From: Sedimentisphaerales bacterium | GTDB lineage: Bacteria > Planctomycetota > Phycisphaerae > Sedimentisphaerales > SM23-30 | NCBI GenBank assembly: GCA_016934515.1 | Contig: JAFGSR010000115.1 | Location: 1-58,329 of the forward strand | DNA: 58,329 bases | Direction: 5' to 3' | Shown: positions 34,544 through 43,943 of the stretch, in pieces | How positions within the stretch are numbered: position 1 is the stretch's first letter | Layout: the number at the start of each line of letters is the position of its first letter | Made by a program: the position numbers and the translations under genes | The notes under the pieces: model-generated | What the model was told of the DNA's origin: nothing | Seen by the model: only the letters and a program-made list of their open reading frames with translations | Databases searched by the model: none

Positions 34544-36415
34544 CTAGTCCTGACCTACATAGTCGAGCCAGTTTTCGCATATTTTAGCCAAGTCGATATT
34601 GTCGATTATACCGTCGATGGGCATCGATATGTCACATGCAGCGTTCCAATTATCATCACCGGGCTCACTTCTCCACGCAGTAGCGAAAATGACAAAATCT
34701 TTAAAGTCAACAACACCATTTTTATAAAAATCCCCGACGACGCCGGGTTCGGTTACCAGTTCGATACCTGTTCCGTTAACCGGGTCAAGGTTTCGACTGT
34801 ATTGTTTGTCGGTTGCGTTGTTCCAATGTTCATGCACACCTAAGCTTTCCGTTAGTCCCCCATCGTTGTTGGGATCATAATTTGCCCCGGAATCAGGGTT
34901 AGGGATAAGAGCCGCTTCGTGTAAATAATCGTCTGCGCCAGACATTTGCGGGAATGGATCCTTCTCAGAAGTGCTGCCATCCCACTCGTTATACATAAAA
35001 TCGAAAGCAACGGAATCAGCCGCAATTTTATCCTGCGACAGAAAAATGCTGCTTGGCCAATCACCGTTGAATGGCGCCATATCCCATCGAATTGGCCGAG
35101 CATCCCAGCCTCGACCGGCGTAGAGGCCGTCGATGAGGGTCAATATCGTTTTACCACCTAATTTCGGATGGCCTAATAAATCAACGGTTGCCCTGTAATT
35201 TCCCATCCCCGGTGACTCTCCCGGCAACACTCTCGACCAGTGCATATCATAGTAGCCTGCTGCTGTTGGTATCCTTAAAGAACCGTAGTGGTTTTTACCG
35301 CCGACCGTGATTCCGGCATGGGTGTGACTTTTAAGGATGGGGAAATTTATAAAGTAGTCCGCCTGTGAAAAGTGTGTTGGGATATAATCCTGATTTATGA
35401 CTCCGACGAAGTGCGCAGGGTTTGGATCACTCCAATAGAACGGTGCATCGATGTCCTTGGTCACCGTCGTCCTGCCATATAGGGAGTAATTTGGTTTTGT
35501 CAAATAGACAACGCCGGGAAATTCCGCATGGACCATATCGTACCAGTAATTAGGCATCCCCTGGGAAGGGTCGCCTATACTTATATCGCCGGGGCTGACT
35601 CCGGCAACGTCTATGAGTTGTCTCAAAAGTGCTCTGGTAAGCTGAGGCGAATTGTCAATCTGGTCAAGACGGCAGTTCCAAAAGTTACCAGGTTTCACTC
35701 CATCGTTGACACTGTACATCAATACGAAATTTGCTTTTATTGCTATTTTCTCACCTGCCGTATAGCCGACGTAACCTCTGCCCATTTGCTGATTGAAGTC
35801 TTTAAATATAGCGTCCCACGCCGCCGCATCAGAGCTTCTGCCGGTCAAGGCCCGAAGTGCCTTTGAGAGCATTTCAGTAACGACTTCCTGGTCAGTACAG
35901 CTTTCGTCGTACCAGAAAGGTGGACTCGTGTCCCCGTCCGAACCTTCCCAGCTTGTGGCGTCGGGGTCATGAATCCATGCGACACGTCCCGGAAAAATCC
36001 CCTTCGCTTTACCTAACGGACTATTGGAAACGATTGGCTCATGGGCATACGTTACTTTCTGGTCGGTGCTGCTCATGGCCGCCCAGACAAAAGCGATACT
36101 GAGTGCGATACAGGTTGCTGCCAGAATATAACGTCCCTGTACACGCAGATGTTTTGCCTTGCGGTAAGCTGCGACTGAACCGACCAGGCCCAGTAACCAG
36201 ACTACAAAGGCCGATGCCAAAGGAAATGCTATCCGCTGACACGGATAAGTAGCTCGCGATGGCTTGGGGATTACTCGTAATGAAAACCATAGCAGTGCTG
36301 ATAATCCCGTAATCGGAAATAGCCATTTCAGCCAGCGAAAATGGTTTTTTGGTTTATTTGTTTGGCTTGTTTTTGGACAGACGGATGGAGTGAGGTTGTT
36401 GTTTGAGAATATCAT
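34544..36415 (-). CDS. Membrane-anchored DUF362 protein with C-terminal dockerin-like modules
   Basis: With ATG at 36415 (AGGTG upstream on that strand; an ATG at 36493 lacks one) the protein has 623 residues. Three hydrophobic segments lie in the first 150 residues (for example WLFPITGLSALLWFSLRV). The middle, about 150-530, matches DUF362 (SQADYFINFPILKSHTHAGI, GKNHYGSLRIP). The C-terminus carries two calcium-loop segments (DFYKNGVVDFKDFVIFATAW and DGIIDNIDLAKICENW), like type I dockerins. DUF362 proteins are linked to Fe-S or metal handling in other bacteria but have no settled function. Anchoring a DUF362 domain outside the cell with a dockerin is uncommon. Confidence 0.78.
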   Translation of the reverse strand: MIFSNNNLTPSVCPKTSQTNKPKNHFRWLKWLFPITGLSALLWFSLRVIPKPSRATYPCQRIAFPLASAFVVWLLGLVGSVAAYRKAKHLRVQGRYILAATCIALSIAFVWAAMSSTDQKVTYAHEPIVSNSPLGKAKGIFPGRVAWIHDPDATSWEGSDGDTSPPFWYDESCTDQEVVTEMLSKALRALTGRSSDAAAWDAIFKDFNQQMGRGYVGYTAGEKIAIKANFVLMYSVNDGVKPGNFWNCRLDQIDNSPQLTRALLRQLIDVAGVSPGDISIGDPSQGMPNYWYDMVHAEFPGVVYLTKPNYSLYGRTTVTKDIDAPFYWSDPNPAHFVGVINQDYIPTHFSQADYFINFPILKSHTHAGITVGGKNHYGSLRIPTAAGYYDMHWSRVLPGESPGMGNYRATVDLLGHPKLGGKTILTLIDGLYAGRGWDARPIRWDMAPFNGDWPSSIFLSQDKIAADSVAFDFMYNEWDGSTSEKDPFPQMSGADDYLHEAALIPNPDSGANYDPNNDGGLTESLGVHEHWNNATDKQYSRNLDPVNGTGIELVTEPGVVGDFYKNGVVDFKDFVIFATAWRSEPGDDNWNAACDISMPIDGIIDNIDLAKICENWLDYVGQD

Positions 36416-36493
36416 TTTTTTGACACCTATAGCCTTCCTACCGTCTGCTTCGGCTTTGTTTGCCTTACTCCACGGTTGAAGCAGAGGCCACAT

Positions 36494-37251
36494 GGATTAA
36501 AGTTTGCACCTTTTTAGATAACAAACACCATGGCAAGTTATCACGGTTACATGTAAATCAACCATGATTTGCCATTTACCGTCATAACCAAGACTCCGGC
36601 ACACAATACGTTCTATTATACCAAAATCAGGGTCTGGATTTCAAGACGTTTGGTCATTATGCCAAACGTTGTGGCTATCAACGTTTTCTGCGGTACAACT
36701 GGGCCAAAATGACGGCCGTGTGTGACACTCACAATTATCTCATTGCCGCTTACTTTGTAACACGTGTTCCGAGCAACGATTTGCCACAATTTGGCCCGGT
36801 GGTTTTGCAGGCGGACCAATTCATCCCTTTTGATCGTCTTTTGGCTGACGCCGCTTATGCTGGCATACAGAATTATATAGGAAACCTCTAGAAATTCATT
36901 TTAGCTGCGAACGGGTCCTGACGGACGGTTAGAAAAACGTTTTCCCACTGATCTGCATCGCAAAAATAACGGGACACAAAGAGCCACGCCAGTAAATCGC
37001 TCGCAAACAAAAAAGTTGCGAAAAAATAATATTTTCACTTGCAAAAAACCGACCATTTATGGCAAAATAACCGTCAGGTTGTCCTAAACGGCCCTGTCGA
37101 TGAGGAAGCCGGTGTCGGGGCCCAGGTTAACAAAAAGTGCGACACAAAGAGCCGCGTATGCGACACGTAGTACTGCGTCAACAAAAATTACACATACAAA
37201 AGAATAGACATAAAATATGGGCAAGTAGCACGCTCGCGAAAGGATGTGTTT
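36494..37251. other. Intergenic region carrying a decayed transposase fragment
   Basis: Between the DUF362 gene and the second OPA transporter no intact gene is seen. It contains the transposase remnant described separately and two copies of GACACAAAGAGCC(A/G)CG at 36973-36988 and 37141-37156. The repeats are 168 bases apart on either side of an unclassified stretch, possibly debris of the same insertion. Confidence 0.5.
36568..36891 (+). pseudogene. Fragment of an IS4/IS5-type DDE transposase
   Basis: Reading in frame from a stop at about 36565 to the stop at 36891 gives about 107 residues. It contains KMTAVCDTHNYLIAAYFVTR and FDRLLADAAYAGIQNY. The two segments match the second-aspartate region (VCDTHTHLI...) and the LADAGYD block that precedes the final glutamate region in IS5/IS1182-like transposases found in planctomycetes. 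Both ends of a normal 400-residue transposase are missing and no terminal inverted repeats are obvious. It is a relic, not an active element. The family call rests on motif memory and is tentative. Confidence 0.6.
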
Positions 37252-38547
37252 ATGATTGAAGAAATCCAGAAACCAGCCAATTTCAATCGTGCCAAGTGGC
37301 GTATGCTTATCGCTACGATGTTCTGTTACCTGTTTTACTACACAGGAAGACAAACCTTTGGCTTTGCCATACCGGCAATCGAGGAGGAAATGGGACTGAG
37401 CAAGACCATGCTGGGCTATTTTGGCACAGCATTGTTGTGGGCCTATGCCATCGGCCAAGCAATCAATGGCAACCTCGGGGACAAATATGGCGGCCGGCTG
37501 ATGATGTCTTTAGGCGCGGTCTTGTCCTGTGGCTTTAATTGGATAGTCAGCTTTGGTACTAACTTCTGGAGTCTGTTTATTCCCTGGACCGGAAACGGAT
37601 TCGTGCAATCTATGGGTTGGGCACCGGGCAGTAAAGTCTTATCCAACTGGTGGAGCCATCATGAGCGGGGCAGAGCTTTTGGGTTTTATATGTTCGCCGC
37701 GGGAATGTCCTCTATATTGGCATTTGTAACACCTTTGATTATTTTGAATACACTAGACCTGAACTGGCGATGGATATTTCGGCTGCCGGTTCTGCTCATG
37801 CTTATCGGGGGGATAATATATTACGTGGTGGTTAGAAACAGACCTGAAGACATGGGTTTTGAATCGCCCCACAATTCCGAGGACGAAAAACCTTCCTCCG
37901 ACCAGACGGCCGCGGCAATTACCACCGAAACTTCACTACAGCGATATATGGCCGCTTTAAAAAACTGGCGTTTCATAGCCGCCTGTCTTGGTATCGGTTT
38001 CCAGAGTGCCTCTCGATATGGCTTGCTGCTTTGGGTTCCGGTTCATTTTATGGGCGAGAATTGGAAAAAATCCGGCTCCGCATGGATAAGTATCGCCCTG
38101 CCGGTGGGAATGGCCTTAGGTGCGGTAACCGGAGGGTGGATTTCCGACAAGATATTTAACTCCGTACGATGGAAACTGATTACCTGGTTTATGACATTAG
38201 GTGCAATCACCTCGATGATTATGTTCTTTCTGCCCAGAGAGCACTGGGGAGGAATCACGATTCTGTTTCTGTGCGGGTTTTTCGTTTACGGTTCCCAGTC
38301 GGCGTTCTGGGCGTTGTGCCCGGATCTTCTGGGCACTCAGCGAGCCGGGACGGGAGTAGGTATCATGGACTTTTTCGCCTATCTGTTCGCCGGTGTGGCC
38401 AGTCCGGTAATAGGAAAATTGATTGAAACTTACCAGATAACCGATTCGGTAACGGGCAACGTCATCGATAATACCGCTTTGGTTTTTCCGGTAGTGGCTT
38501 CGTTATGCATCGTCTGTGCAGTGGCTGGAATAGTGATTAGAAGGTAA
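37252..38547 (+). CDS. OPA-family MFS transporter (glycerol-3-phosphate/sugar-phosphate antiporter-like)
   Basis: The 431-residue protein starts best at ATG 37252, seven bases behind AAAGGA; a GTG at 37246 is the alternative. It has twelve predicted membrane helices and the OPA hallmarks YYTGRQTFGFAIPAIEEEM and GNGFVQSMGWAPGSKVLSNW. The family exchanges organic phosphate esters for inorganic phosphate. It is an intact homologue of the broken transporter at 11672-13047, though clearly divergent. The Zn-dependent dehydrogenase gene follows by 40 bases, so the pair probably takes up and oxidises one compound. A phosphonate or phosphate ester is suggested by the dehydrogenase type, not proven. 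Confidence 0.88.
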   Translation: MIEEIQKPANFNRAKWRMLIATMFCYLFYYTGRQTFGFAIPAIEEEMGLSKTMLGYFGTALLWAYAIGQAINGNLGDKYGGRLMMSLGAVLSCGFNWIVSFGTNFWSLFIPWTGNGFVQSMGWAPGSKVLSNWWSHHERGRAFGFYMFAAGMSSILAFVTPLIILNTLDLNWRWIFRLPVLLMLIGGIIYYVVVRNRPEDMGFESPHNSEDEKPSSDQTAAAITTETSLQRYMAALKNWRFIAACLGIGFQSASRYGLLLWVPVHFMGENWKKSGSAWISIALPVGMALGAVTGGWISDKIFNSVRWKLITWFMTLGAITSMIMFFLPREHWGGITILFLCGFFVYGSQSAFWALCPDLLGTQRAGTGVGIMDFFAYLFAGVASPVIGKLIETYQITDSVTGNVIDNTALVFPVVASLCIVCAVAGIVIRR

Positions 38548-38587
38548 TGCTGATTGAAATAACGTATTGACTTACGAAAGGATAACC

Positions 38588-39697
38588 ATGAGTTCGAACC
38601 AAGCCAAAATTAAAGAAAAGGTACGTGCAGCAGTATTTTACGAGAAGGGCAAGCCCTTGCAGTTGGAAGAATTCGAAATGCCTTCGGCTATAGAACCGGC
38701 TGCCGCTCTGTGTCGGATCACCATGAGCACCATTTGCGGTTCTGATCTGCACACGATCAGCGGCAGACGCATCGAAGCGGCGCCACTGATCCTCGGCCAT
38801 GAAATTGTCGGCGAAATCGTCGCCCTGGGCAACGCATTGAAAACTGATGGCTTCGGAAAACCTTTAAAAGTCGGCGATCATATTTCATGGTCGATCATGG
38901 CTTCGTGTGGCAAATGTTTTTATTGCACTCACTCCTTGCCCCAAAAATGCAGCAGCCTGAAAAAGTACGGGCATACCTGTATTAATGACGGACAACCTCT
39001 TTCCGGAGGCTATGCCGAATACATTTATATTTTACCCGGAACCGCCATCTTTAAGATACCCGCCGGCATGCCTGATGAAATTGCCACTCCGGCAAATTGC
39101 GCCTTATCCACTGTGATTAACGCGATGGAAACTATTGGTTTCGAAAAAGGCGATAACGTTCTTATTCAGGGGGCCGGACTTTTGGGGCTGAATCTTATCG
39201 CCCTGGCCAAACAAGCCGGGGCAAAAACCATTATTGTCACCGACATCAGCGAACAACGATTGAATCTGGCCTCCCGTTTCGGCGCAGATCTCTGTTTGGA
39301 TCTATCTAAACTCTCCGAAGAGCAGACCTGCCAGAAAATCAAAGAAGCCGCCGGTGGATATGGAGTTGATGTGGTCTTTGAAGTTTGTGGCGTTAAAGCG
39401 GCTATCAAACAGGCGATGGAGGTGCTTCGTATCGGCGGGCGATATTTGTTAACCATGGTTACTCCCACCACCCTTGAAATGGATATCAACAAGATTACAC
39501 GTAAATATCTCACCATAAAAGGAATACATAACTATAATCCCCATCATCTGGGAGCGGCTTTAACCTTTTTAAATGATAACGCTAATAAATATCCCTATGC
39601 GGAAATAGTTGGACAATCGTTTCCCTTATCCGAAATCGAACAAGCACTCCAAATAGCAATGTCCGGAAAACATATTCGCGTGGCAATTACTCCATAA
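38588..39697 (+). CDS. Zinc-dependent alcohol dehydrogenase (MDR), similar to phosphonate-associated dehydrogenases
   Basis: The 369-residue protein, from ATG 38588 with AAAGGA upstream, is a medium-chain dehydrogenase. Catalytic zinc ligands are in TICGSDLHTISG and GHEIVGEIVALG. A second set of cysteines (SCGKCFYCTHSLPQKC) forms the structural zinc site. The nucleotide-binding glycines are in IQGAGLLGLNLIALAKQAGA. The SWSIMASCGKCFYC and LPQKCSSLKKYGH stretches recall the TIGRFAM group called phosphonate catabolism associated alcohol dehydrogenase (recognised from memory). It follows the OPA transporter closely and converges with the URO-D-like gene after 22 bases. Substrate remains unassigned. 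Confidence 0.88.
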   Translation: MSSNQAKIKEKVRAAVFYEKGKPLQLEEFEMPSAIEPAAALCRITMSTICGSDLHTISGRRIEAAPLILGHEIVGEIVALGNALKTDGFGKPLKVGDHISWSIMASCGKCFYCTHSLPQKCSSLKKYGHTCINDGQPLSGGYAEYIYILPGTAIFKIPAGMPDEIATPANCALSTVINAMETIGFEKGDNVLIQGAGLLGLNLIALAKQAGAKTIIVTDISEQRLNLASRFGADLCLDLSKLSEEQTCQKIKEAAGGYGVDVVFEVCGVKAAIKQAMEVLRIGGRYLLTMVTPTTLEMDINKITRKYLTIKGIHNYNPHHLGAALTFLNDNANKYPYAEIVGQSFPLSEIEQALQIAMSGKHIRVAITP

Positions 39698-39719
39698 GAC
39701 TATTACCCGGAATCCTTTT

Positions 39720-40958
39720 TTAATCATTAAATTCCTGAACGGCCTCAAAAACGGCTACAATATTTTCCGGCGGCACATCTGGCAAAATATTATGGATGGT
39801 ATTGAAAACAAAGCCGCCACCCGGAGCGAATATTTCAAGCCGTGCCTTGACATGGTCCTTGACCTCCTGAGGAGTTGCATTATTTAGAATATCTCTGGTG
39901 TCACAGCCGCCGCCCCAAAAAGATATATCTTCCCCAAATTCCTTTTTCAAAGTCACCGGATCCATGCCGGCACAATTGGTCTGGACCGGATTCAGAATAT
40001 CATAGCCGGCCTCGATCATGTCCGGAAGCAATTTATAAATCGAGCCGCAACTGTGAATGAATGTTTTCATTTGACTGTTCTGGTGGACATATTCATTGAG
40101 TCGCGTATGGTGGGGCTTAAAAATGTCACGATAAATCTCAGGCGACATGAATGGGCCGGAATCCATTCCCAGGTCATCACCAAAACGCAAAATATCCACA
40201 ATATCTCCCACGGCAGCACATACTCTTTCCAGGGTAACAATATGAATCTCCATCAGGGCTTCCAGCAGTGCCTTGACATCGTCCTGATCAACAAAAACAT
40301 CCATCAAAAAAATGTCCATTCGACGCAGGAACGTACCCCACTCAAATAGATTGCAGCCGCAAACAACCATCAAAGCTCGATCTGTGCTTTCTCGAAGCTT
40401 TAGTGTTCGCTGACGCAATTGGTCCCAGAAATCAGGCTCTTGGGCGTGATCCCAGGGACTGTGCACCAAGGCCGACCAGAGAACCTTTTTCATAGCATCC
40501 GGCAAACCTTTATAGTTACTGGGATACCCATTCAGATAGGGAAAGTACGTCTGGTCGTAAAATAATCCTCCTGCGGGCATATGCGCAATAACCATTCCAT
40601 CGACTTCGGCATCATAGGAGCCGTTTTCCCTGGCCCTCGGCTTAAACCAGGTTGGGTATTGCGCCTGCTGCCCGTCAGCCATTTGAATATCATACCAGTG
40701 GTCATCCCGTTCATTAAACATTCGGCCGATATCAACTACATCAATTCCAAAGTGTTCCAGGATTTTTTCTTCCGGTTGTGCCAATTGTTGAACCACATCA
40801 TAAATACGGGTATGGCCAAAGTTCATACCCAGATGCTTTTTTAGATTCGTATAGGCAATCGCTGAAATCCCCGAACTCGGCGTGGCCCCCATATCAACCG
40901 GCACCTTGTCGGGTTCTCTATGTTCGATAGCAGCTATAATTCGTTCTCGTGAGTTCAT
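39720..40958 (-). CDS. URO-D/MtaA-family protein (uroporphyrinogen decarboxylase-like; possible methyltransferase)
   Basis: The 412-residue protein begins with MNSRERIIAAIEHREPDKVP, a typical opening of the URO-D superfamily, and ends in a TIM-barrel half with FNTIHNILPDVPPENIVAVF. An internal HSCGSIYKLLPDMIEAGYDI segment resembles the metal-binding H-x-C-G site of MtaA-type corrinoid methyltransferases, which true uroporphyrinogen decarboxylases lack. It is the last gene of a minus-strand operon behind a fucosidase and a symporter. Haem synthesis is therefore unlikely; a methyl transfer or demethylation step on a methylated substrate fits better but is inference. Such paralogues are numerous in planctomycete sugar clusters. 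Confidence 0.85.
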   Translation of the reverse strand: MNSRERIIAAIEHREPDKVPVDMGATPSSGISAIAYTNLKKHLGMNFGHTRIYDVVQQLAQPEEKILEHFGIDVVDIGRMFNERDDHWYDIQMADGQQAQYPTWFKPRARENGSYDAEVDGMVIAHMPAGGLFYDQTYFPYLNGYPSNYKGLPDAMKKVLWSALVHSPWDHAQEPDFWDQLRQRTLKLRESTDRALMVVCGCNLFEWGTFLRRMDIFLMDVFVDQDDVKALLEALMEIHIVTLERVCAAVGDIVDILRFGDDLGMDSGPFMSPEIYRDIFKPHHTRLNEYVHQNSQMKTFIHSCGSIYKLLPDMIEAGYDILNPVQTNCAGMDPVTLKKEFGEDISFWGGGCDTRDILNNATPQEVKDHVKARLEIFAPGGGFVFNTIHNILPDVPPENIVAVFEAVQEFND

Positions 40959-40969
40959 CTTGATCTTTT

Positions 40970-43924
40970 TTATTTAACCGGTGACTTATCAGTAAATAAT
41001 TGAAACTCCCAGATCGTGGGACCATCGACAGCTTCAAGAATATTCAAACGGTAATACTGCGCCAAAACTGGCTTGAATTCTATACTTTTCTCTGCCCCGA
41101 TTGTTGTCCCGGCATAGGCAGTCTTCCATTCAGAATCGATTTTATACTGCAATTCGAATTTCTTGACTCGGTCCCAACTGTGTTCGTCAATCATGGCACG
41201 ATTCACATTAATCTTCTCTCCCAGGTCCACTTCCAGCCAGCCGGATAAAACACCCCCATCGGTCGCCCATCGCGTTCCCGGATCGTCATCAAAAGCCTTC
41301 TCCGCCGCATAGTTTTTCATTTTTTGATATACATTTGAAGCTGTTGCCTTTTTTTCAAAAGATACCGAATTGGAACGGGACCCGACAGGTTTAATCTCCA
41401 TTGCCGAACCGTCGAGAGTAAGTTTAATAATTATATCTATTTCGGGAAATTCAGTCAGCGGCAAATTAACGGTTATATTTTTTTCAGTTTGGTTAACTGT
41501 TGCGGCGCCGAGGGTCAGGTCTTCGTAAGCAACAATTTTTTTGTCAATGGATGGCAATACTAAATTAATATCTTCCGGTTGCATGATATGTAGGTAGATG
41601 GTATTTCCTTTGCGAGTCGAAGCACCCCATGAGCCGGGTCTGAATGGCCCACCGCGGGTACCGTAAATACTCTCACCGTTCTTTCTCAACCACTCACCCA
41701 TTTCCTTCAAACGTTCAACCTGACGCGGCTCAATCCGACCGTCCGGCATGGGGCCCACGTTAAACAGAAAGTTCCCATCGCCGCCCACCGTCTTTACCAG
41801 CGTCTGGATACATTCCTTCAGAGGTTTCATCTTATCGTTCGGCTTCCACGCCCACTGCCGACAGATTGTCATGCAGGTCTCCCACGGTCTTTCGACGTTG
41901 AATGCACCAACATGTTGCTCCGGTGTATCGAAATCTCCCGGCAATCCGCCACGATTGTTAAGGACGATCCCCGGCTGAAGTTCGCGAATCATAAAGAAAG
42001 ACTTTTCAGGAATATCTTTCCATAGTTCACGCGGACTATCCAGCCCGTCAAACCACAAAATGTCCACTTTGCCGTAATTGCTGCACAGTTCCTTTAACTG
42101 GCCCATATAGAAGTCTAAGTACCCTTGATGGTTCTCTGTGGCAAAATCCGGATGATACCAGTCTCGGGGCGAGTAATACCAACCCAGTCCCATTCCTGCC
42201 TTGTGACAGGCATCGGCCAAATCATTACAAATATCTTTGCCGTACGGACCGGACATGATGTCGTAGTCAGTTTGCTTGGAATCAAACATCGAAAAACCGT
42301 CATGATGCTTGGATGTAAAGACCATATACTGCATCCCTGCATCTTGGGCAATTTTAACCCACTCATCCGCATCAAACTGCACGGGATCGAATCGTTTGTA
42401 CAGACTGTCATATTCTTCCATCGGAATATTACCGGTACCGCCCCGGGCTCGGCCTCGTCGGGGACCTTTACGCGACCAGCCGATTTCCGTACCTTTCAAC
42501 GAAACCGGTCCCCAGTGGATAAACATACCAAAACGCTGGTCTTTCCATTTTTGAATAATTTCCGGCTGGGCATAAAGATGAATGGTTGTCGGATCAGGCA
42601 CATCGACTGGTGTAATATCCAAGGCCCGCCCCCCTACCGTTAATTCTATCACCGTAGCTATCGGATCACGATTCTCCTGTGGAACCTCCAGAGTTATTCT
42701 TTCAGCATTTTGTGAAAGTGCACAAGTATCGCCGCTGAGAATTCTATAATTCAGGATTTTTCGCTCTATCCCCGGCAGGCGAAGCTGACCATTAAGCTGC
42801 CAGTTCATCACATAAAGATAAATCTTATTTCCTTTGCAGGTTGCGCTCCCCCACTTGCCCGGTTTGAACGGTCCACCTCGCGTATTATATATTCCGTCAC
42901 CATATTTCTTTAACCATTGGCCCATCTCTTTAAGACGCTCAACCTGACGCAATTCAATCCGACCGTCCGGCATGGGACCCACATTAAACAGTAAGTTCCC
43001 ATCACCGCCCACCGTCATTATTAGCGTCTGGATACATTCCTTCAGCGATTTCATCTTATCGTTCGGCTTCCAGGCCCACTGCTTACAGATCGTCATGCAG
43101 GTTTCCCAGGGGCGATCACGCTTAAAACCGCCTATCCGTTGTTCGGGCGTATCATAATCACCGGCATTAAGCTCACTTTGCTTGGTAGTGCCGGCCATAC
43201 CGTGTCGGCCCTTGCTCACCCGGTTGTTAATAATTAGACTCGGCTGGATCTGCTTCAAGTAATCATAAAGACCATTGCCGTATTCACACGTCCAGGGGAT
43301 TTCCCATTCCCCGTCAAACCACATCACTTGCAGCGGACCGTAATTATCTATTATCTCCCGGGTCTGATTTTTCACATATTCATAATATCGCGGCATATTA
43401 TGCTCGGTCTTTTTACCCTTGCCGCCGGGGCTGTCCAACGGATAATCCGGGTGATGCCAGTCACAAACCGAATAATAGGTTGAAAACTTGATGCCCTGTC
43501 GCTTACAGGCCTCGGACAATTCCTTAATTACATCACGCTTAAATGGACTGTTGCCGATGTGATAATCCGTATATTGCGAAGGCCAAAGACAAAAACCGTC
43601 ATGATGCTTGGAGGTAAGCACTATGTATTTCATACCCGCTTCCTTGGCAACTCGAACCCATTCCTCTGCATTAAATTGCTCCGGATTAAATTGTTTGTAA
43701 AGCTGATCGTATTCTTCAACACTAACCTGAGCACCACGCGACCAGCCGATTTCCGTCCCCTTCAGTGCCACCGGACCCCAGTGAATAAACATCCCAAAAC
43801 GCGACCCCTGCCAATCTTCCAGAGCGTCCGAACCGGCCGGAGTGGGATCTTTAGCTGCGCTCAGGCAGGAACTTGCAACGAAAAGTATAATACAACTTAA
43901 TACACCTTTGCTAAATCGTAACAT
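40970..43924 (-). CDS. Exported double GH29 alpha-L-fucosidase with C-terminal F5/8C (CBM32-like) domain
   Basis: The 984-residue protein has a signal peptide (LSCIILFVASSCLSAAK) and two complete GH29 units at about 35-440 and 455-835. Each contains RFGMFIHWGP, SKHHDGF, and the nucleophile region LQVMWFDGEW (Asp near 201) or VDILWFDGLD (Asp near 622). Residues 853-984 form a discoidin-type carbohydrate-binding domain (VYQKMKNYAAEKAFDD, RWATDGG). GH29 enzymes release L-fucose from glycans. The halves have diverged (the second has a basic insert KGPRRGRARGGTG), so they may differ in specificity. AAGGAG lies ahead of the ATG. The symporter gene is 19 bases upstream and the URO-D gene 11 bases downstream. 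Confidence 0.93.
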   Translation of the reverse strand: MLRFSKGVLSCIILFVASSCLSAAKDPTPAGSDALEDWQGSRFGMFIHWGPVALKGTEIGWSRGAQVSVEEYDQLYKQFNPEQFNAEEWVRVAKEAGMKYIVLTSKHHDGFCLWPSQYTDYHIGNSPFKRDVIKELSEACKRQGIKFSTYYSVCDWHHPDYPLDSPGGKGKKTEHNMPRYYEYVKNQTREIIDNYGPLQVMWFDGEWEIPWTCEYGNGLYDYLKQIQPSLIINNRVSKGRHGMAGTTKQSELNAGDYDTPEQRIGGFKRDRPWETCMTICKQWAWKPNDKMKSLKECIQTLIMTVGGDGNLLFNVGPMPDGRIELRQVERLKEMGQWLKKYGDGIYNTRGGPFKPGKWGSATCKGNKIYLYVMNWQLNGQLRLPGIERKILNYRILSGDTCALSQNAERITLEVPQENRDPIATVIELTVGGRALDITPVDVPDPTTIHLYAQPEIIQKWKDQRFGMFIHWGPVSLKGTEIGWSRKGPRRGRARGGTGNIPMEEYDSLYKRFDPVQFDADEWVKIAQDAGMQYMVFTSKHHDGFSMFDSKQTDYDIMSGPYGKDICNDLADACHKAGMGLGWYYSPRDWYHPDFATENHQGYLDFYMGQLKELCSNYGKVDILWFDGLDSPRELWKDIPEKSFFMIRELQPGIVLNNRGGLPGDFDTPEQHVGAFNVERPWETCMTICRQWAWKPNDKMKPLKECIQTLVKTVGGDGNFLFNVGPMPDGRIEPRQVERLKEMGEWLRKNGESIYGTRGGPFRPGSWGASTRKGNTIYLHIMQPEDINLVLPSIDKKIVAYEDLTLGAATVNQTEKNITVNLPLTEFPEIDIIIKLTLDGSAMEIKPVGSRSNSVSFEKKATASNVYQKMKNYAAEKAFDDDPGTRWATDGGVLSGWLEVDLGEKINVNRAMIDEHSWDRVKKFELQYKIDSEWKTAYAGTTIGAEKSIEFKPVLAQYYRLNILEAVDGPTIWEFQLFTDKSPVK

Positions 43925-43943
43925 TCCGGTATCTCCTTATAAT

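Noticed and set aside
39720..40958. Uroporphyrinogen decarboxylase HemE of haem synthesis
   Set aside because: The operon context is carbohydrate use, and an HxCG metal-site-like segment points to the MtaA-like branch of the superfamily.
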